Assembly: GCF_002000985.1 (NCBI RefSeq)
Contig: NZ_CP018822.1
Location: forward strand, 1,072,001 to 1,136,000
Source of the DNA: Streptococcus gallolyticus subsp. gallolyticus DSM 16831
GTDB taxonomy: Bacteria > Bacillota > Bacilli > Lactobacillales > Streptococcaceae
DNA: 64,000 bases
Direction of reading: 5' to 3'
The translations under genes and the position numbers were made by a program. Positions 48,709 through 57,096 of the stretch are shown piece by piece. Within the stretch, counting starts at the first letter, position 1; each line of letters opens with the position of its first letter. Under the pieces are notes generated by a model, which worked only from the letters and a program-made list of their open reading frames with translations, was not told the origin of the DNA and did not search any database.

Positions 48709-48841
48709 GGAAAGGTAAGTTTTTACCTAGCGATGCTCTGCTATTTTCAGACGTAGGAGAGTTATAGGAAGGTCATTTTTTAATGAAAGAGTTTCTAACT
48801 ATTAGGCAAACTCTACTATCAAAAAGTGACTTTCTTTTTTA
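48709..48841 (+). promoter_or_regulatory. Structured guaC leader with an attenuator-like terminator
   Basis: The leader begins with a small hairpin (GGTAA/TTACC, 48714-48727). It ends with a composite stem: AAGGTCATTTTTT (48769-48781) pairs with AAAAAGTGACTTT (48821-48833), and the enclosed AGAGTTTCTAA pairs with TTAG-AAACTCT. CTTTTTT follows immediately, which is terminator architecture before the gene. An upstream GTAGGAGAGTT (about 48754-48764) can pair with AACTCTAC instead, an antiterminator candidate. It does not show the purine riboswitch core. What it senses is unknown. Confidence 0.55.
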
Positions 48842-48898
48842 GTTAAGACATTTTTGACAGGTTGGAGTTGCGGTAGCAGAAACTATGGAGAAACTGAT

Positions 48899-49882
48899 AT
48901 GTATAACGAAATGCCTGTCTTTGATTACGAAGATATCCAATTGATTCCAAACAAATGTATCATCAGTAGTCGTTCGGAAGCTGACACGCAAGTGACACTT
49001 GGCGATTATACCTTTAAATTGCCTGTTATTCCTGCCAATATGCAGACCATTATTGATGAAAACATCGCAGAAGATTTGGCTAAGAATGGGTATTTTTACA
49101 TTATGCACCGTTTTGATGAAGAGGCTCGTAAACCATTTGTTGAGCGTATGCACGAACAAGGGTTAATTGCGTCTATTTCAGTAGGTGTTAAAGACTATGA
49201 GTACGATTTCGTCACAAGTTTAAAAGATGATGCGCCTGAATTTATCACAATTGACATTGCCCATGGACATTCTGATAGTGTGATTAACATGATTCAACAC
49301 ATCAAAAAAGAATTGCCTAAAACCTTTGTCATTGCTGGTAATGTTGGAACGCCAGAGGCTGTTCGTGAGTTGGAAAATGCTGGCGCTGATGCTACGAAAG
49401 TTGGGATTGGTCCAGGGAAAGTCTGTATCACTAAAGTAAAAACTGGCTTTGGAACGGGTGGGTGGCAATTAGCTGCGCTTCGTTGGTGTGCCAAAGCTGC
49501 TCGTAAGCCGATTATTGCTGACGGCGGAATTCGTACGCACGGCGATATTGCCAAGTCAATCCGCTTTGGTGCAACAATGGTTATGATTGGTTCATTATTT
49601 GCAGGGCATTTGGAAAGCCCAGGAAAATTGGTCGAAGTAGATGGTGAGCAGTATAAAGAATATTACGGTTCAGCTTCTGAATACCAAAAAGGTGAACATA
49701 AAAACGTCGAAGGAAAGAAAATTTTATTACCAGTCAAAGGGCATTTGAAAGATACTCTGGTTGAAATGCAAGAAGACCTTCAAAGTGCAATTTCCTATGC
49801 TGGTGGACGTGATTTGCACAGCTTAACACGTGTTGATTACGTCATCGTTAAAAATTCCATTTGGAATGGTGATTCGATTTAA
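48899..49882 (+). CDS. guaC: GMP reductase
   Basis: Reduces GMP to IMP with NADPH, recycling guanine nucleotides towards adenine. The 327-residue protein belongs to the IMPDH/GMPR barrel family: [15 protein letters not shown] at the start, [34 protein letters not shown] with the catalytic cysteine, [20 protein letters not shown] and [18 protein letters not shown] 48899 with GGAG eight bases upstream gives the family length; the longer frame from 48854 does not. It is monocistronic behind a long leader. Confidence 0.95.
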   Translation: MYNEMPVFDYEDIQLIPNKCIISSRSEADTQVTLGDYTFKLPVIPANMQTIIDENIAEDLAKNGYFYIMHRFDEEARKPFVERMHEQGLIASISVGVKDYEYDFVTSLKDDAPEFITIDIAHGHSDSVINMIQHIKKELPKTFVIAGNVGTPEAVRELENAGADATKVGIGPGKVCITKVKTGFGTGGWQLAALRWCAKAARKPIIADGGIRTHGDIAKSIRFGATMVMIGSLFAGHLESPGKLVEVDGEQYKEYYGSASEYQKGEHKNVEGKKILLPVKGHLKDTLVEMQEDLQSAISYAGGRDLHSLTRVDYVIVKNSIWNGDSI

Positions 49883-49895
49883 GTTTGAAATATAT

Positions 49896-49926
49896 AAAAG
49901 CCGCTCTTTTTTTGAGTGGCTTTCTT
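49896..49926. terminator. Terminator between guaC and the flavin reductase gene
   Basis: AAAGCCGCTC / GAGTGGCTTT stem with a T-loop and TCTTTG tail; the genes converge here. Confidence 0.7.
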
Positions 49927-49932
49927 TGTATG

Positions 49933-50571
49933 TTAATGATAAAACTCTGAGAATGCTTTATTTAAAGTGGCATCTGTCTCGGCTAGTATCTCTTCCTTAG
50001 AACGAACAGCAGTTCCTTGAGCTCTGACAAGGTGGAAAGCGTCAAAACCCATGATTTCTTGGAAAATGCCACGAATGTAGTTAGGAGCAAAATCCAAAGT
50101 TGTATAGCGGTCTTGATTAGTGTAAATAGAACCGCTGGCAAGAAGCAAAAGCACTTGGTAATCATCGGTCATTAGCCCAACAGAGCCATTTTCAGTATAT
50201 TTGAATGTTTCACGAGCAATCAAGATATTGTCAATATAGTCTTTCATTCGTGAGGTCACATTGAAATTATGCAAAGGTGACACAATAACGATACGGTGGT
50301 GATCTTTAAACTGTTCTAACAATGCTTGCGATTGTTTTGCTAGAGCTAATTCAGCTTCAGTCAATGGAAGATTGTCAGCTTGTTTTTTCCAAATTCCTAA
50401 TAATTCGTCTTGTTCAATGCGTGGGATGTCTGTCGCATAAAGATTTAAAATTGTGAGATCATCGTTTGAAAATCGGACAGCGTATTTATCAAGGAATTTT
50501 TCTTGCAAAGTCGCACTAAAACTGTTGTTATTTTGGTAATCAGGGTGTGCATTTATTAGTAAAGTTTTCAT
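49933..50571 (-). CDS. NAD(P)H-dependent FMN oxidoreductase (flavodoxin-like fold)
   Basis: A 212-residue azoreductase/quinone reductase-like flavoprotein. TLLINAHPDYQNNNSFSATLQ is the phosphate-binding loop, IVIVSPLHNFNVTSRMKDYIDNIL the second flavin segment, and LLLASGSIYTNQDRYTTLDFAPNYIRGIF the family C-terminal region. ATG 50571 has GGAGAA eight bases upstream. It is transcribed divergently from a WYL-domain regulator with a shared palindrome between them, so it is probably the regulated target, perhaps induced by quinones or electrophiles. Confidence 0.87.
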   Translation of the reverse strand: MKTLLINAHPDYQNNNSFSATLQEKFLDKYAVRFSNDDLTILNLYATDIPRIEQDELLGIWKKQADNLPLTEAELALAKQSQALLEQFKDHHRIVIVSPLHNFNVTSRMKDYIDNILIARETFKYTENGSVGLMTDDYQVLLLLASGSIYTNQDRYTTLDFAPNYIRGIFQEIMGFDAFHLVRAQGTAVRSKEEILAETDATLNKAFSEFYH

Positions 50572-50618
50572 CTTTGTGTTCTCCAATTCTTTTTGATATA
50601 CTAAGCATAACACTAAAT

Positions 50619-50637
50619 GGTGTCAAAATATGACACC
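50619..50637. promoter_or_regulatory. Palindromic operator between the flavin reductase and WYL regulator genes
   Basis: GGTGTCA-AAATA-TGACACC is a perfect 7-bp inverted repeat. It covers the -35 box TTGACA (50626-50621, minus strand) of the reductase promoter, whose -10 TAGTAT follows after 17 bp. A repressor bound here would shut off the reductase. Confidence 0.65.
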
Positions 50638-50653
50638 GATAAGGAAAGAAAAG

Positions 50654-51592
50654 ATGAAAAAATCAGAACGCCTTAACCACGAACTTATTTTTCTGTCAGA
50701 ACGCCCATTTTTTCAATTGAAAGATTTAATGGCAGAATTTCAGATTTCAAAACGAACAGCTTTGCGAGACATGGCTGCACTAGAAGATATGGGACTGGCT
50801 TTTTATACGGAAACTGGTAAAAACGGTGGCTATCATCTGGTTAGTCAGACCTTGCTGACACCGATTTATTTCACCCAAGACGATTTGACAATGATTTTTT
50901 ATGCCTTAAATTCATTGCGCAGACTTTCTGTGACACCATTTGATAAAAGTTATCCGCAGATATTTGAAAAACTTTTGGTCTCTTTATCGACAGCACAGCG
51001 AGAATATGTTTTAAAAATCTTAAACGTTTTGGAATTTTACGATGTTCCTGTCATTTCATCTAGCACATTTTTGCGCGAATTATTGGAAGCGACGGTAGAT
51101 GAGCATATTTTACACATTGACTATAAGCAAACGGAGCGCTTACAGCAGTTGATACAAGTCTATAAAGTTTTTTATCGTAGTGGGATTTGGTTTTTTGAAG
51201 CTTATTTGGTGGATGAGGACAAATGGAAAACCTATCGTGTGGATTGTTTGCTTGCTTGTGAGAGGGCAGAAAACCAAGAAAACCGTCAAAAGCGCACGCA
51301 GTTAGAGAAGTCTTTTAGGGCATTTTACCAAGATTATCTGACAATTTCTTTTAAGTGCGAAATCGATGGTGCTGGAAAAGAGCATTTTTTAAAGGGGGCT
51401 TATCGTGATATGCAACTCCACGAAGAAAATGGTCAGTATTATATTGTAGGACATTTTAGTAGAGAAGAATTGGACTATATGGTACAATACTTAATCACTT
51501 TTGGAAAACATTTAACTGTGATGGAGCCTGATTTTTTACGCGAGGCTTATTTAGCAGAATTACAAGAAATCGTTGACCGCTACGCACAATAA
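50654..51592 (+). CDS. WYL domain-containing transcriptional regulator
   Basis: A 312-residue YafY-type regulator. The N-terminal HTH_11 helix-turn-helix is FFQLKDLMAEFQISKRTALRDMAALEDMGLAFY. The WYL domain (about residues 138-225) has LHIDYKQTERLQQLIQVYKVFYRSGIWFFEAYLVDEDKWKTYRVDCLL. WYL domains sense small ligands or nucleic acids. ATG 50654 with AAGGAAAG is chosen over the ATG at 50630, which lies in the operator. It probably represses the divergent reductase. The TMEM175-type gene starts 16 bp after its stop and may be co-transcribed. Confidence 0.88.
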   Translation: MKKSERLNHELIFLSERPFFQLKDLMAEFQISKRTALRDMAALEDMGLAFYTETGKNGGYHLVSQTLLTPIYFTQDDLTMIFYALNSLRRLSVTPFDKSYPQIFEKLLVSLSTAQREYVLKILNVLEFYDVPVISSSTFLRELLEATVDEHILHIDYKQTERLQQLIQVYKVFYRSGIWFFEAYLVDEDKWKTYRVDCLLACERAENQENRQKRTQLEKSFRAFYQDYLTISFKCEIDGAGKEHFLKGAYRDMQLHEENGQYYIVGHFSREELDYMVQYLITFGKHLTVMEPDFLREAYLAELQEIVDRYAQ

Positions 51593-51608
51593 AGGAGGAA
51601 AAGTAGTG

Positions 51609-52151
51609 ATGAACAAAGGAAGATTGGAAGCTTTTACAGATGCCATTGTTGCCATTATTATAACGATATTAGTTTTGGAATTGCCAAAGCCAGATAGCTA
51701 TACCATCTCGACGCTTTTTGAACATTGGCAAGCTTACATTGCTTACATATCATCGTTTACCTTGTTATTAGGTGTTTGGTATAATCATCATAATTTATTT
51801 AAATCAATTGAAGTGATTGACCGCAGGGTCTTTTGGGTTAATGGTGTGTGGTTATTGATTCAGTCATTTATCCCATTTGTAACTTCATGGATTGGTGATT
51901 ATCCTGATCACGCCCAACCTTTGGTGACCTTTATTGTACTGAGCATATTGTGGACCATGTCTTATCGATTACTTTATCATTTCCTGAGTGAGATTAATGA
52001 CCAAATGCCACCTTATCCTTATCGTGTAACGCTAAATATCATAACAGTTTATATTGTCTTGATTGTAATAGCGCTTATTCAACCGCTTTTAGGATTATTA
52101 GCCTTAGCTTCTTATAATATTTATGGTGTTTTTCGCCCAGCAGCATTTTAA
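51609..52151 (+). CDS. TMEM175 family (DUF1211) membrane protein, putative potassium channel
   Basis: A 180-residue protein with about five to six membrane helices. The N-terminal RLEAFTDAIVAIIITILVLEL is the family pore-helix motif (R-x3-F-T/S-D), and FTLLLGVWYNHHNLFKSI is also characteristic. Bacterial members conduct potassium. AAAGGAGG lies about ten bases upstream of ATG 51609. It closely follows the WYL regulator. Confidence 0.85.
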   Translation: MNKGRLEAFTDAIVAIIITILVLELPKPDSYTISTLFEHWQAYIAYISSFTLLLGVWYNHHNLFKSIEVIDRRVFWVNGVWLLIQSFIPFVTSWIGDYPDHAQPLVTFIVLSILWTMSYRLLYHFLSEINDQMPPYPYRVTLNIITVYIVLIVIALIQPLLGLLALASYNIYGVFRPAAF

Positions 52152-52271
52152 TGACTGTATTTTCAGAAAATTACTTCTTTTAATAATAGGACCAATGTCA
52201 TCTTGCCATATAACCATTGAAAATGATACAATAGACGTGTCATTAGTTAGTGATGGTTAAAATTTAATAAA

Positions 52272-52334
52272 ACTTATTTATGCTACGAATGGGCGTAGCG
52301 TCTCTACAAGACACCGTAATGTCTAACAATAAGT
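52272..52334 (+). promoter_or_regulatory. Purine (guanine-type) riboswitch aptamer upstream of xpt-pbuX
   Basis: P1 is ACTTATT/AATAAGT. P2 is GCTAC/GTAGC with loop GAATGGG, P3 is AGACA/TGTCT with loop CCGTAA, and J2/3 is GTCTCTAC. The ligand-pairing position before the P1 3' strand is C, which specifies guanine. The L2 GG and L3 CC can form the loop-loop contact. P2 is 5-6 bp rather than 7, and the top P1 pair is U-A instead of A-U. Its position before xpt fits known biology. Confidence 0.85.
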
Positions 52335-52391
52335 CTTTGCTCAATGACAGTTGAGATGTTTTTGCATATAGTTGTGAAAATATGACCGAGT

Positions 52392-52438
52392 AACAAGAGG
52401 TGTTTACCATATGTGTAAACATCTCTTGTTTGTTTTTA
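52392..52438 (+). terminator. Riboswitch expression-platform terminator
   Basis: AACAAGAGGTGTTTAC / GTAAACATCTCTTGTT, a 16-bp stem with one mismatch, followed by TGTTTTTAT. It would end transcription when guanine is bound. The rest of the 370-bp gap holds a promoter area with no gene. Confidence 0.85.
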
Positions 52439-52523
52439 TATGTGTCCTTATGCCTAATCACGTTTCATCATAAGTTATTATTTTTAGCCAATTCGATTTT
52501 AAAAATTTTCAGAAGGAGAATCC

Positions 52524-53105
52524 ATGAAATTATTGGAAAATCGCATCTTAAATGATGGGAATGTTTTAGGTGAGGACATCTTAAAAGTAGATAGTTTTCT
52601 AACTCACCAAGTTGACTATGAATTAATGCAGGAAATCGGCAAAGTTTTTGCTGATGCCTACAAAGATGCTGGTATTACTAAGGTTGTTACTATCGAAGCA
52701 TCAGGTATTGCTCCAGCCCTCTATACAGCGCAAGCGATGAACGTTCCGATGATTTTTGCTAAAAAAGCGAAAAATATCACGATGACTGAAGGTATTTTAA
52801 CCGCAGAAGTTTATTCGTTTACAAAACGTGTGACTAGCACCGTATCAATCGCAAGTAAATTCTTGTCAGAAGACGATACAGTTCTCATCGTTGATGATTT
52901 CTTGGCAAATGGTCAAGCTGCTAAAGGGCTTTTGGAAATCATTGGTCAAGCAGGAGCGAAAGTTGCTGGCATTGGGATTGTCATTGAAAAATCATTCCAA
53001 ACTGGTCGCCAATTATTAGAAGAAACTGGTGTCCCTGTAACATCGTTAGCACGTATTAAAGAATTTAAAGATGGACAAGTTGTCTTTATGGAGGCAGATG
53101 CGTAA
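52524..53105 (+). CDS. xpt: Xanthine phosphoribosyltransferase
   Basis: Salvages xanthine (and guanine) to XMP/GMP using PRPP. The 193-residue protein begins [31 protein letters not shown] and has the PRPP-binding loop [29 protein letters not shown] precedes the ATG. It is co-transcribed with pbuX, one base downstream, under the guanine riboswitch. Confidence 0.96.
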   Translation: MKLLENRILNDGNVLGEDILKVDSFLTHQVDYELMQEIGKVFADAYKDAGITKVVTIEASGIAPALYTAQAMNVPMIFAKKAKNITMTEGILTAEVYSFTKRVTSTVSIASKFLSEDDTVLIVDDFLANGQAAKGLLEIIGQAGAKVAGIGIVIEKSFQTGRQLLEETGVPVTSLARIKEFKDGQVVFMEADA

Positions 53106-53106
53106 A

Positions 53107-54387
53107 ATGGAAATGAACGAACAAAAACATTCACAAGCAGCTATTCTTGGTTTGCAACACTTGCTTGCTATGTATGCTGGGTCAATTTTAGTGCCAATTA
53201 TGATTGCTGGTGCGCTTAATTATTCAGCTGAACAGTTGACTTACCTTATCTCAACAGACATTTTCATGTGTGGAGTTGCAACATTCTTACAACTTCAATT
53301 GCGTAAGCACTTTGGTGTTGGGCTTCCAGTTGTTCTTGGCTGTGCCTTCCAATCAGTTGCTCCACTTTCAATCATTGGTGCTAAACAAGGTTCAGGTTAT
53401 ATGTTCGGTGCTTTGATTGTGTCAGGAATTTACGTTATTTTGATTTCTGGGATTTTTTCAAAAATTGCCGATTTCTTCCCACCAGTTGTGACAGGGTCAG
53501 TTATCACAACAATTGGTTTAACATTGATTCCTGTTGCGATTGGAAACATGGGAGACAATGCTGATTCTCCAACGGCTCAATCAATGATTTTAGCATTGAT
53601 AACAATTGCTATCGTGCTTGCGGTTAATGTTTTTGCAAAAGGCTTTATCAAATCTATTGCGATTTTGATTGGCTTGATTGGAGGGACAATTATTGCAGCT
53701 TTCATGGGCTTGGTTGACACGTCAGTTGTTACTGAAGCACCGCTTGTTCACATTCCACAACCATTCTACTTTGGTGCACCAAAGTTTGAAATCACATCAA
53801 TTGTGATGATGTGTATCATCGCAACCGTTTCAATGGTTGAATCAACCGGTGTTTACCTTGCGCTTTCAGATTTGACTGGTGAAAAACTTGACAGTAAACG
53901 ACTTCGCAATGGTTACCGTGCAGAAGGTGCAGCTGTTTTACTCGGTGGTATTTTCAATACATTCCCATATACAGGATTCTCACAAAACGTTGGTTTGGTT
54001 CGTATTTCTGGTATCAAAACACGCCGTCCAATCTACTACACAGCCTTGTTCCTTGTTATCCTTGGACTTCTTCCAAAATTCGGTGCTATGGCACAAATGA
54101 TTCCTAGTCCAGTTCTTGGTGGCGCTATGATTGTTCTTTTCGGTATGGTAGCTCTTCAAGGGATGCAAATGCTCAATCAAGTCGATTTCCAACATAACGA
54201 ACACAATTTTATCATTGCAGCGGTGTCAATTGCCTGCGGTGTTGGTTTTGACGGAACCAATCTTTTTGATAGCCTACCAAGCACACTTCAAATGTTTTTG
54301 ACAAATGGTATTGTTATCGCAACTTTGTTTGCTGTTGTTCTTAACTTGATTTTAAACGGTAAAACAAAAACAGAAGAAGCAAAATAA
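53107..54387 (+). CDS. pbuX: Xanthine permease (NCS2 family)
   Basis: A 426-residue membrane protein that imports xanthine by proton symport, feeding Xpt. NCS2 motifs are LGLQHLLAMYAGSILVP near the start, GVGLPVVLGCAFQSVAPL, and TVSMVESTGVYLALSDLTGE with ...NTFPYTGFSQNVGLV. About 12-14 helices are visible. The ATG at 53107 is one base after the xpt stop, with GGAGG inside the xpt end; the frame could also start at a second ATG two codons later. Confidence 0.94.
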   Translation: MEMNEQKHSQAAILGLQHLLAMYAGSILVPIMIAGALNYSAEQLTYLISTDIFMCGVATFLQLQLRKHFGVGLPVVLGCAFQSVAPLSIIGAKQGSGYMFGALIVSGIYVILISGIFSKIADFFPPVVTGSVITTIGLTLIPVAIGNMGDNADSPTAQSMILALITIAIVLAVNVFAKGFIKSIAILIGLIGGTIIAAFMGLVDTSVVTEAPLVHIPQPFYFGAPKFEITSIVMMCIIATVSMVESTGVYLALSDLTGEKLDSKRLRNGYRAEGAAVLLGGIFNTFPYTGFSQNVGLVRISGIKTRRPIYYTALFLVILGLLPKFGAMAQMIPSPVLGGAMIVLFGMVALQGMQMLNQVDFQHNEHNFIIAAVSIACGVGFDGTNLFDSLPSTLQMFLTNGIVIATLFAVVLNLILNGKTKTEEAK

Positions 54388-54390
54388 ACT

Positions 54391-54430
54391 AAAAAAGCAT
54401 TTCTAAGGAATAACCTTGGAAATGTTTTTT
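54391..54430 (+). terminator. xpt-pbuX terminator
   Basis: AAAAAAGCATTTCTAAGG / CCTTGGAAATGTTTTTT long stem with T-tract; possibly bidirectional with apbE on the other strand. Confidence 0.8.
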
Positions 54431-54435
54431 GTATC

Positions 54436-55374
54436 TTATGAATAGAGTAATTGAAAATCTTGTTTAAGACCGCTGGTGACTGCAAAGCGATTATCTTTGG
54501 TAATGATAATTCCTTCGATATTTGGAGTGCTTTGAATGGTTTCAAAAGCTTGCTTAATCGGTAGACCAAACAGACGTGTCGTCCATATTTCACAATTAAC
54601 AGATAGGTCTGAAACAATGGTTAAACTCGCCATGTCAGTCTCGATAGGATAACCCGTATGTCGGTCAAAAATATGATGATAATCCTTGTCGCCAACTTGT
54701 AGATGGCGTTCATAAATGCCTGAAGTCACAACAGATTTGTCTTTGAGTGTTAAAATGCCGAGATTGTTGCCACGCTGTTTTTGGGGATGTTGGATACCAA
54801 TATGCCAAATACCATTTTCACGCTTGGGATTATCACCATAAACGAGGACATTGCCACCAAGATTAATCATAGCAGAGCTGACATTTTCAGTTTTCAGATA
54901 ATCCATAATTTTATCGGCAATGTAACCCTTGGCTAACGCACCAAGGTCAATTTTCATGCCCTTGCGATTAAGAAATACACTTTTTTCAGCTGCATTTAAA
55001 ATAATGTGTTCTGGGTTTGCGAGTGCAATAGCTTTCTGAATGTTTTCCTTGTTAGGAACCTTGGCATCTTCAAAACCAATGCGCCAGCTTTGCACCAAAG
55101 GACCAATAGCAATATCAAGATTGCTAGGTTGTAAAAGGCTATGCGTTTTACCAAGTCCGATAAGTTCAAACAAATCTGGATGAACAGTGACAGGAGCGAT
55201 ACCAGCATTATGATTAATAATCATTAGCTCAGAATCGTTATCGTTGGCGCTAAAGCGATTCTTATAAACGGTTAGAAGATGACAGACTTCCTTGATGTGC
55301 TGATGGGGAGTGTCAGAATCAACGACAATATCAATAATCGTTCCCATCATTTTCACGCTATGAGCAAGTTGCAA
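54436..55374 (-). CDS. apbE: FAD:protein FMN transferase (ApbE family)
   Basis: A 312-residue flavin transferase that covalently attaches FMN to target proteins. KIDLGALAKGYIADKIMDYL is the hallmark, with IDIVVDSDTP early and HHIFDRHTGYPIETDMASLTIVSD near the C-terminus. It starts at a TTG (55374) with GGAGGT six bases upstream. Unlike many ApbE proteins it has no lipobox, so it may act inside the cell or be a soluble variant. It is a single gene; the target flavoprotein is unknown. Confidence 0.9.
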   Translation of the reverse strand: MQLAHSVKMMGTIIDIVVDSDTPHQHIKEVCHLLTVYKNRFSANDNDSELMIINHNAGIAPVTVHPDLFELIGLGKTHSLLQPSNLDIAIGPLVQSWRIGFEDAKVPNKENIQKAIALANPEHIILNAAEKSVFLNRKGMKIDLGALAKGYIADKIMDYLKTENVSSAMINLGGNVLVYGDNPKRENGIWHIGIQHPQKQRGNNLGILTLKDKSVVTSGIYERHLQVGDKDYHHIFDRHTGYPIETDMASLTIVSDLSVNCEIWTTRLFGLPIKQAFETIQSTPNIEGIIITKDNRFAVTSGLKQDFQLLYS

Positions 55375-55445
55375 AATGTCACCTCCAAAATCATTTTATG
55401 AAATTAGGATAACGCTTTCTATCACGAAAATCAAGCTCAAAAGTA

Positions 55446-55480
55446 CAAAAAAACTTTCCTAATCAATACGACTAGGAAAG
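55446..55480 (-). terminator. Terminator of the tautomerase gene
   Basis: On the minus strand, CTTTCCTA ... TAGGAAAG followed by seven T residues. Confidence 0.75.
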
Positions 55481-55508
55481 CAGTAAGTGTTTTAAAAATC
55501 GTTAAAAC

Positions 55509-55694
55509 TTAGTTTTTCTTTTTCATTTCGCCATGTGGGTAGTAAGTTCCTTCTGGCATATCATTGATGAAAACGTGGATAGCTTCTTTTGGAGCTTTAG
55601 CAACACGTGAAACAACCTCAGTTACTTCGCGAGCAAGCTCAATTTTTTGTTCTTCAGTACGACCTTCGAATAAATCGATTTTTACGAATGGCAT
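55509..55694 (-). CDS. 4-oxalocrotonate tautomerase family protein
   Basis: A 61-residue tautomerase subunit. The second residue is the catalytic N-terminal proline (MPFVKIDLFEGRTEEQKIELA), exposed after Met removal; VFINDMPEGTYYPHGE matches the family end. It would assemble as a hexamer. The physiological substrate in streptococci is not known. It starts after AAGGAG. Confidence 0.92.
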   Translation of the reverse strand: MPFVKIDLFEGRTEEQKIELAREVTEVVSRVAKAPKEAIHVFINDMPEGTYYPHGEMKKKN

Positions 55695-55798
55695 AAGAAT
55701 CTCCTTTTATAATTTATCTAACACAAACATTGTAGCATATTTTGCGAGAAAATTCAGTAAATTTCAGGAAAGAGAAGAAGCATTTTCAAAGGTAAAAG

Positions 55799-56008
55799 TT
55801 ATTTAAAAAGTTTCAGAATGTCAGAAAGACCAAATGTCGTTTTATGGTAAACCTTATTGTAGGCTGCTTTTTTAGGATTTTTTAGCCAACCTGTTCCTTT
55901 TTTACCATAGCCAGGGATGACGGCTTTTTTTGTTTGCCTTTTCCATTTTGCCGTTGTTCGAGCCTTTAAACTCTTTTTAAAACTTGGTTTTCGAAAACCA
56001 ACTTTCAT
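55799..56008 (-). CDS. Small, highly basic hypothetical protein
   Basis: A 69-residue protein, MKVGFRKPSFKKSLKARTT to GLSDILKLFK, with about 19 lysines and arginines and only one acidic residue. I recognise similar short sequences in other lactic acid bacteria and their phages but know no function. The composition suggests nucleic-acid or envelope binding. The ATG at 56008 has GGAGG eight bases upstream, so the GTG that overlaps that site is not the start. Confidence 0.6.
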   Translation of the reverse strand: MKVGFRKPSFKKSLKARTTAKWKRQTKKAVIPGYGKKGTGWLKNPKKAAYNKVYHKTTFGLSDILKLFK

Positions 56009-56167
56009 AATCGTAACCTCCACTAATTAACTAAATAGTAGCTATATACGGTATAAGATACCTTATCATCCTTGTTTAGTCAATACAATTTCTATTGGTT
56101 TAAGCCCGAAAAATCAACTTTAAAAACAATTTTGTAACAGAATAGTGATTTTTTTAACAATGTGTCA

Positions 56168-56197
56168 TTGAATCAACATGATTGTCTATGTTATAAT
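56168..56197 (+). promoter_or_regulatory. Promoter of the candidate small RNA
   Basis: TTGAAT (56168-56173), 18-bp spacer, TATAAT (56192-56197), just upstream of a strong terminator hairpin. Confidence 0.5.
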
Positions 56198-56203
56198 AAT
56201 AGC

Positions 56204-56270
56204 GAGCATTAACAACTTAACAGCACGTGGGAGCGGCAAATTTTGTCGCTCCTATGTGTGTTTTTGTTTT
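56204..56270 (+). ncRNA. Candidate small RNA of about 65-70 nt
   Basis: The promoter at 56168-56197 would start near 56204. About 20 nt later a 16-bp stem begins: CACGTGGGAGCGGCAA (56224-56239) pairs with TTGTCGCTCCTATGTG (56243-56258), then TGTTTTTGTTTT. No open frame with a ribosome site fits between. It could instead be a premature-termination leader of tdk, 200 bp downstream, but tdk has its own -10-like TAGAAT near 56435. The remaining gap (56271-56467) shows no gene. Confidence 0.4.
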
Positions 56271-56476
56271 ATTAGTAGTAATGAATGATGAGTTAGGAAA
56301 CGGTGGTTTTTTAGCTTTTTTGCTGTAAACAAGTTTTTTCGTCCGTTGTAGCGATTAGCTTCGTCTATTTAAAGGTTTGTAAGGTCTATTATGCTAAATG
56401 CTAGTTTCTCTTATTTAACCCTAGGCAATTTTATGGTAGAATAGAAGAATATTAGTAGAAGGTAGGATTGTCACTT

Positions 56477-57058
56477 TTGGCTCAACTCTATTATAAATAT
56501 GGAACCATGAATTCTGGTAAGACCATTGAAATTTTAAAAGTTGCTCATAACTATGAAGAACAAGGCAAACCAGTTGTCATTATGACTTCGGCACTTGATA
56601 CGCGTGATGGTTATGGTGTTGTTTCAAGCCGTATCGGTATGCGTCGCAAGGCGATTGCTATTACGGAAGAAATGGACATTTTTGCTTTTATTCAAGAATT
56701 GCCAGAAAAACCATACTGCGTTTTAATTGATGAATGTCAATTTTTAACGAAAAAGCATGTCTATGATTTGGCGCGTGTTGTTGATGATTTGGACGTTCCT
56801 GTGATGGCTTTTGGGTTAAAAAATGATTTTCAAAACGAATTGTTCGAAGGCTCCAAATATCTACTGTTATTAGCAGATAAAATTGACGAGATTAAAACCA
56901 TTTGTCAGTTTTGTTCTAAAAAAGCAACCATGGTCTTGCGAACTGAAAATGGCAAGCCTGTTTACGAAGGAAATCAAATTCAAATCGGTGGCAACGAAAC
57001 CTATATCCCCGTTTGCCGTAAACATTATTTTAACCCAATGATTTCCAAAGAAAAATAA
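56477..57058 (+). CDS. tdk: Thymidine kinase
   Basis: Phosphorylates thymidine to dTMP with ATP. The 193-residue type II kinase has the P-loop [17 protein letters not shown], the Walker [11 protein letters not shown], the lasso-domain zinc cysteines CQFCSKKA and VCRKHYF. I chose TTG 56477, which gives the usual family N-terminus MAQLYYKYG and lies nine bases after a GGTAGGA site; a TTG three codons earlier is the alternative. It is the first gene of a conserved block ending at pmp23. Confidence 0.93.
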   Translation: MAQLYYKYGTMNSGKTIEILKVAHNYEEQGKPVVIMTSALDTRDGYGVVSSRIGMRRKAIAITEEMDIFAFIQELPEKPYCVLIDECQFLTKKHVYDLARVVDDLDVPVMAFGLKNDFQNELFEGSKYLLLLADKIDEIKTICQFCSKKATMVLRTENGKPVYEGNQIQIGGNETYIPVCRKHYFNPMISKEK

Positions 57059-57096
57059 GAAAATGAATTTGCAAAAGAGAGGTTAATCGAAAACAA

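Noticed and set aside
48709..48841. Canonical purine riboswitch before guaC
   Set aside because: GTTTCTA recalls the J2/3 region, but the P2/P3 kissing loops and flanking P1 cannot be drawn; it is reported only as an unknown structured leader.
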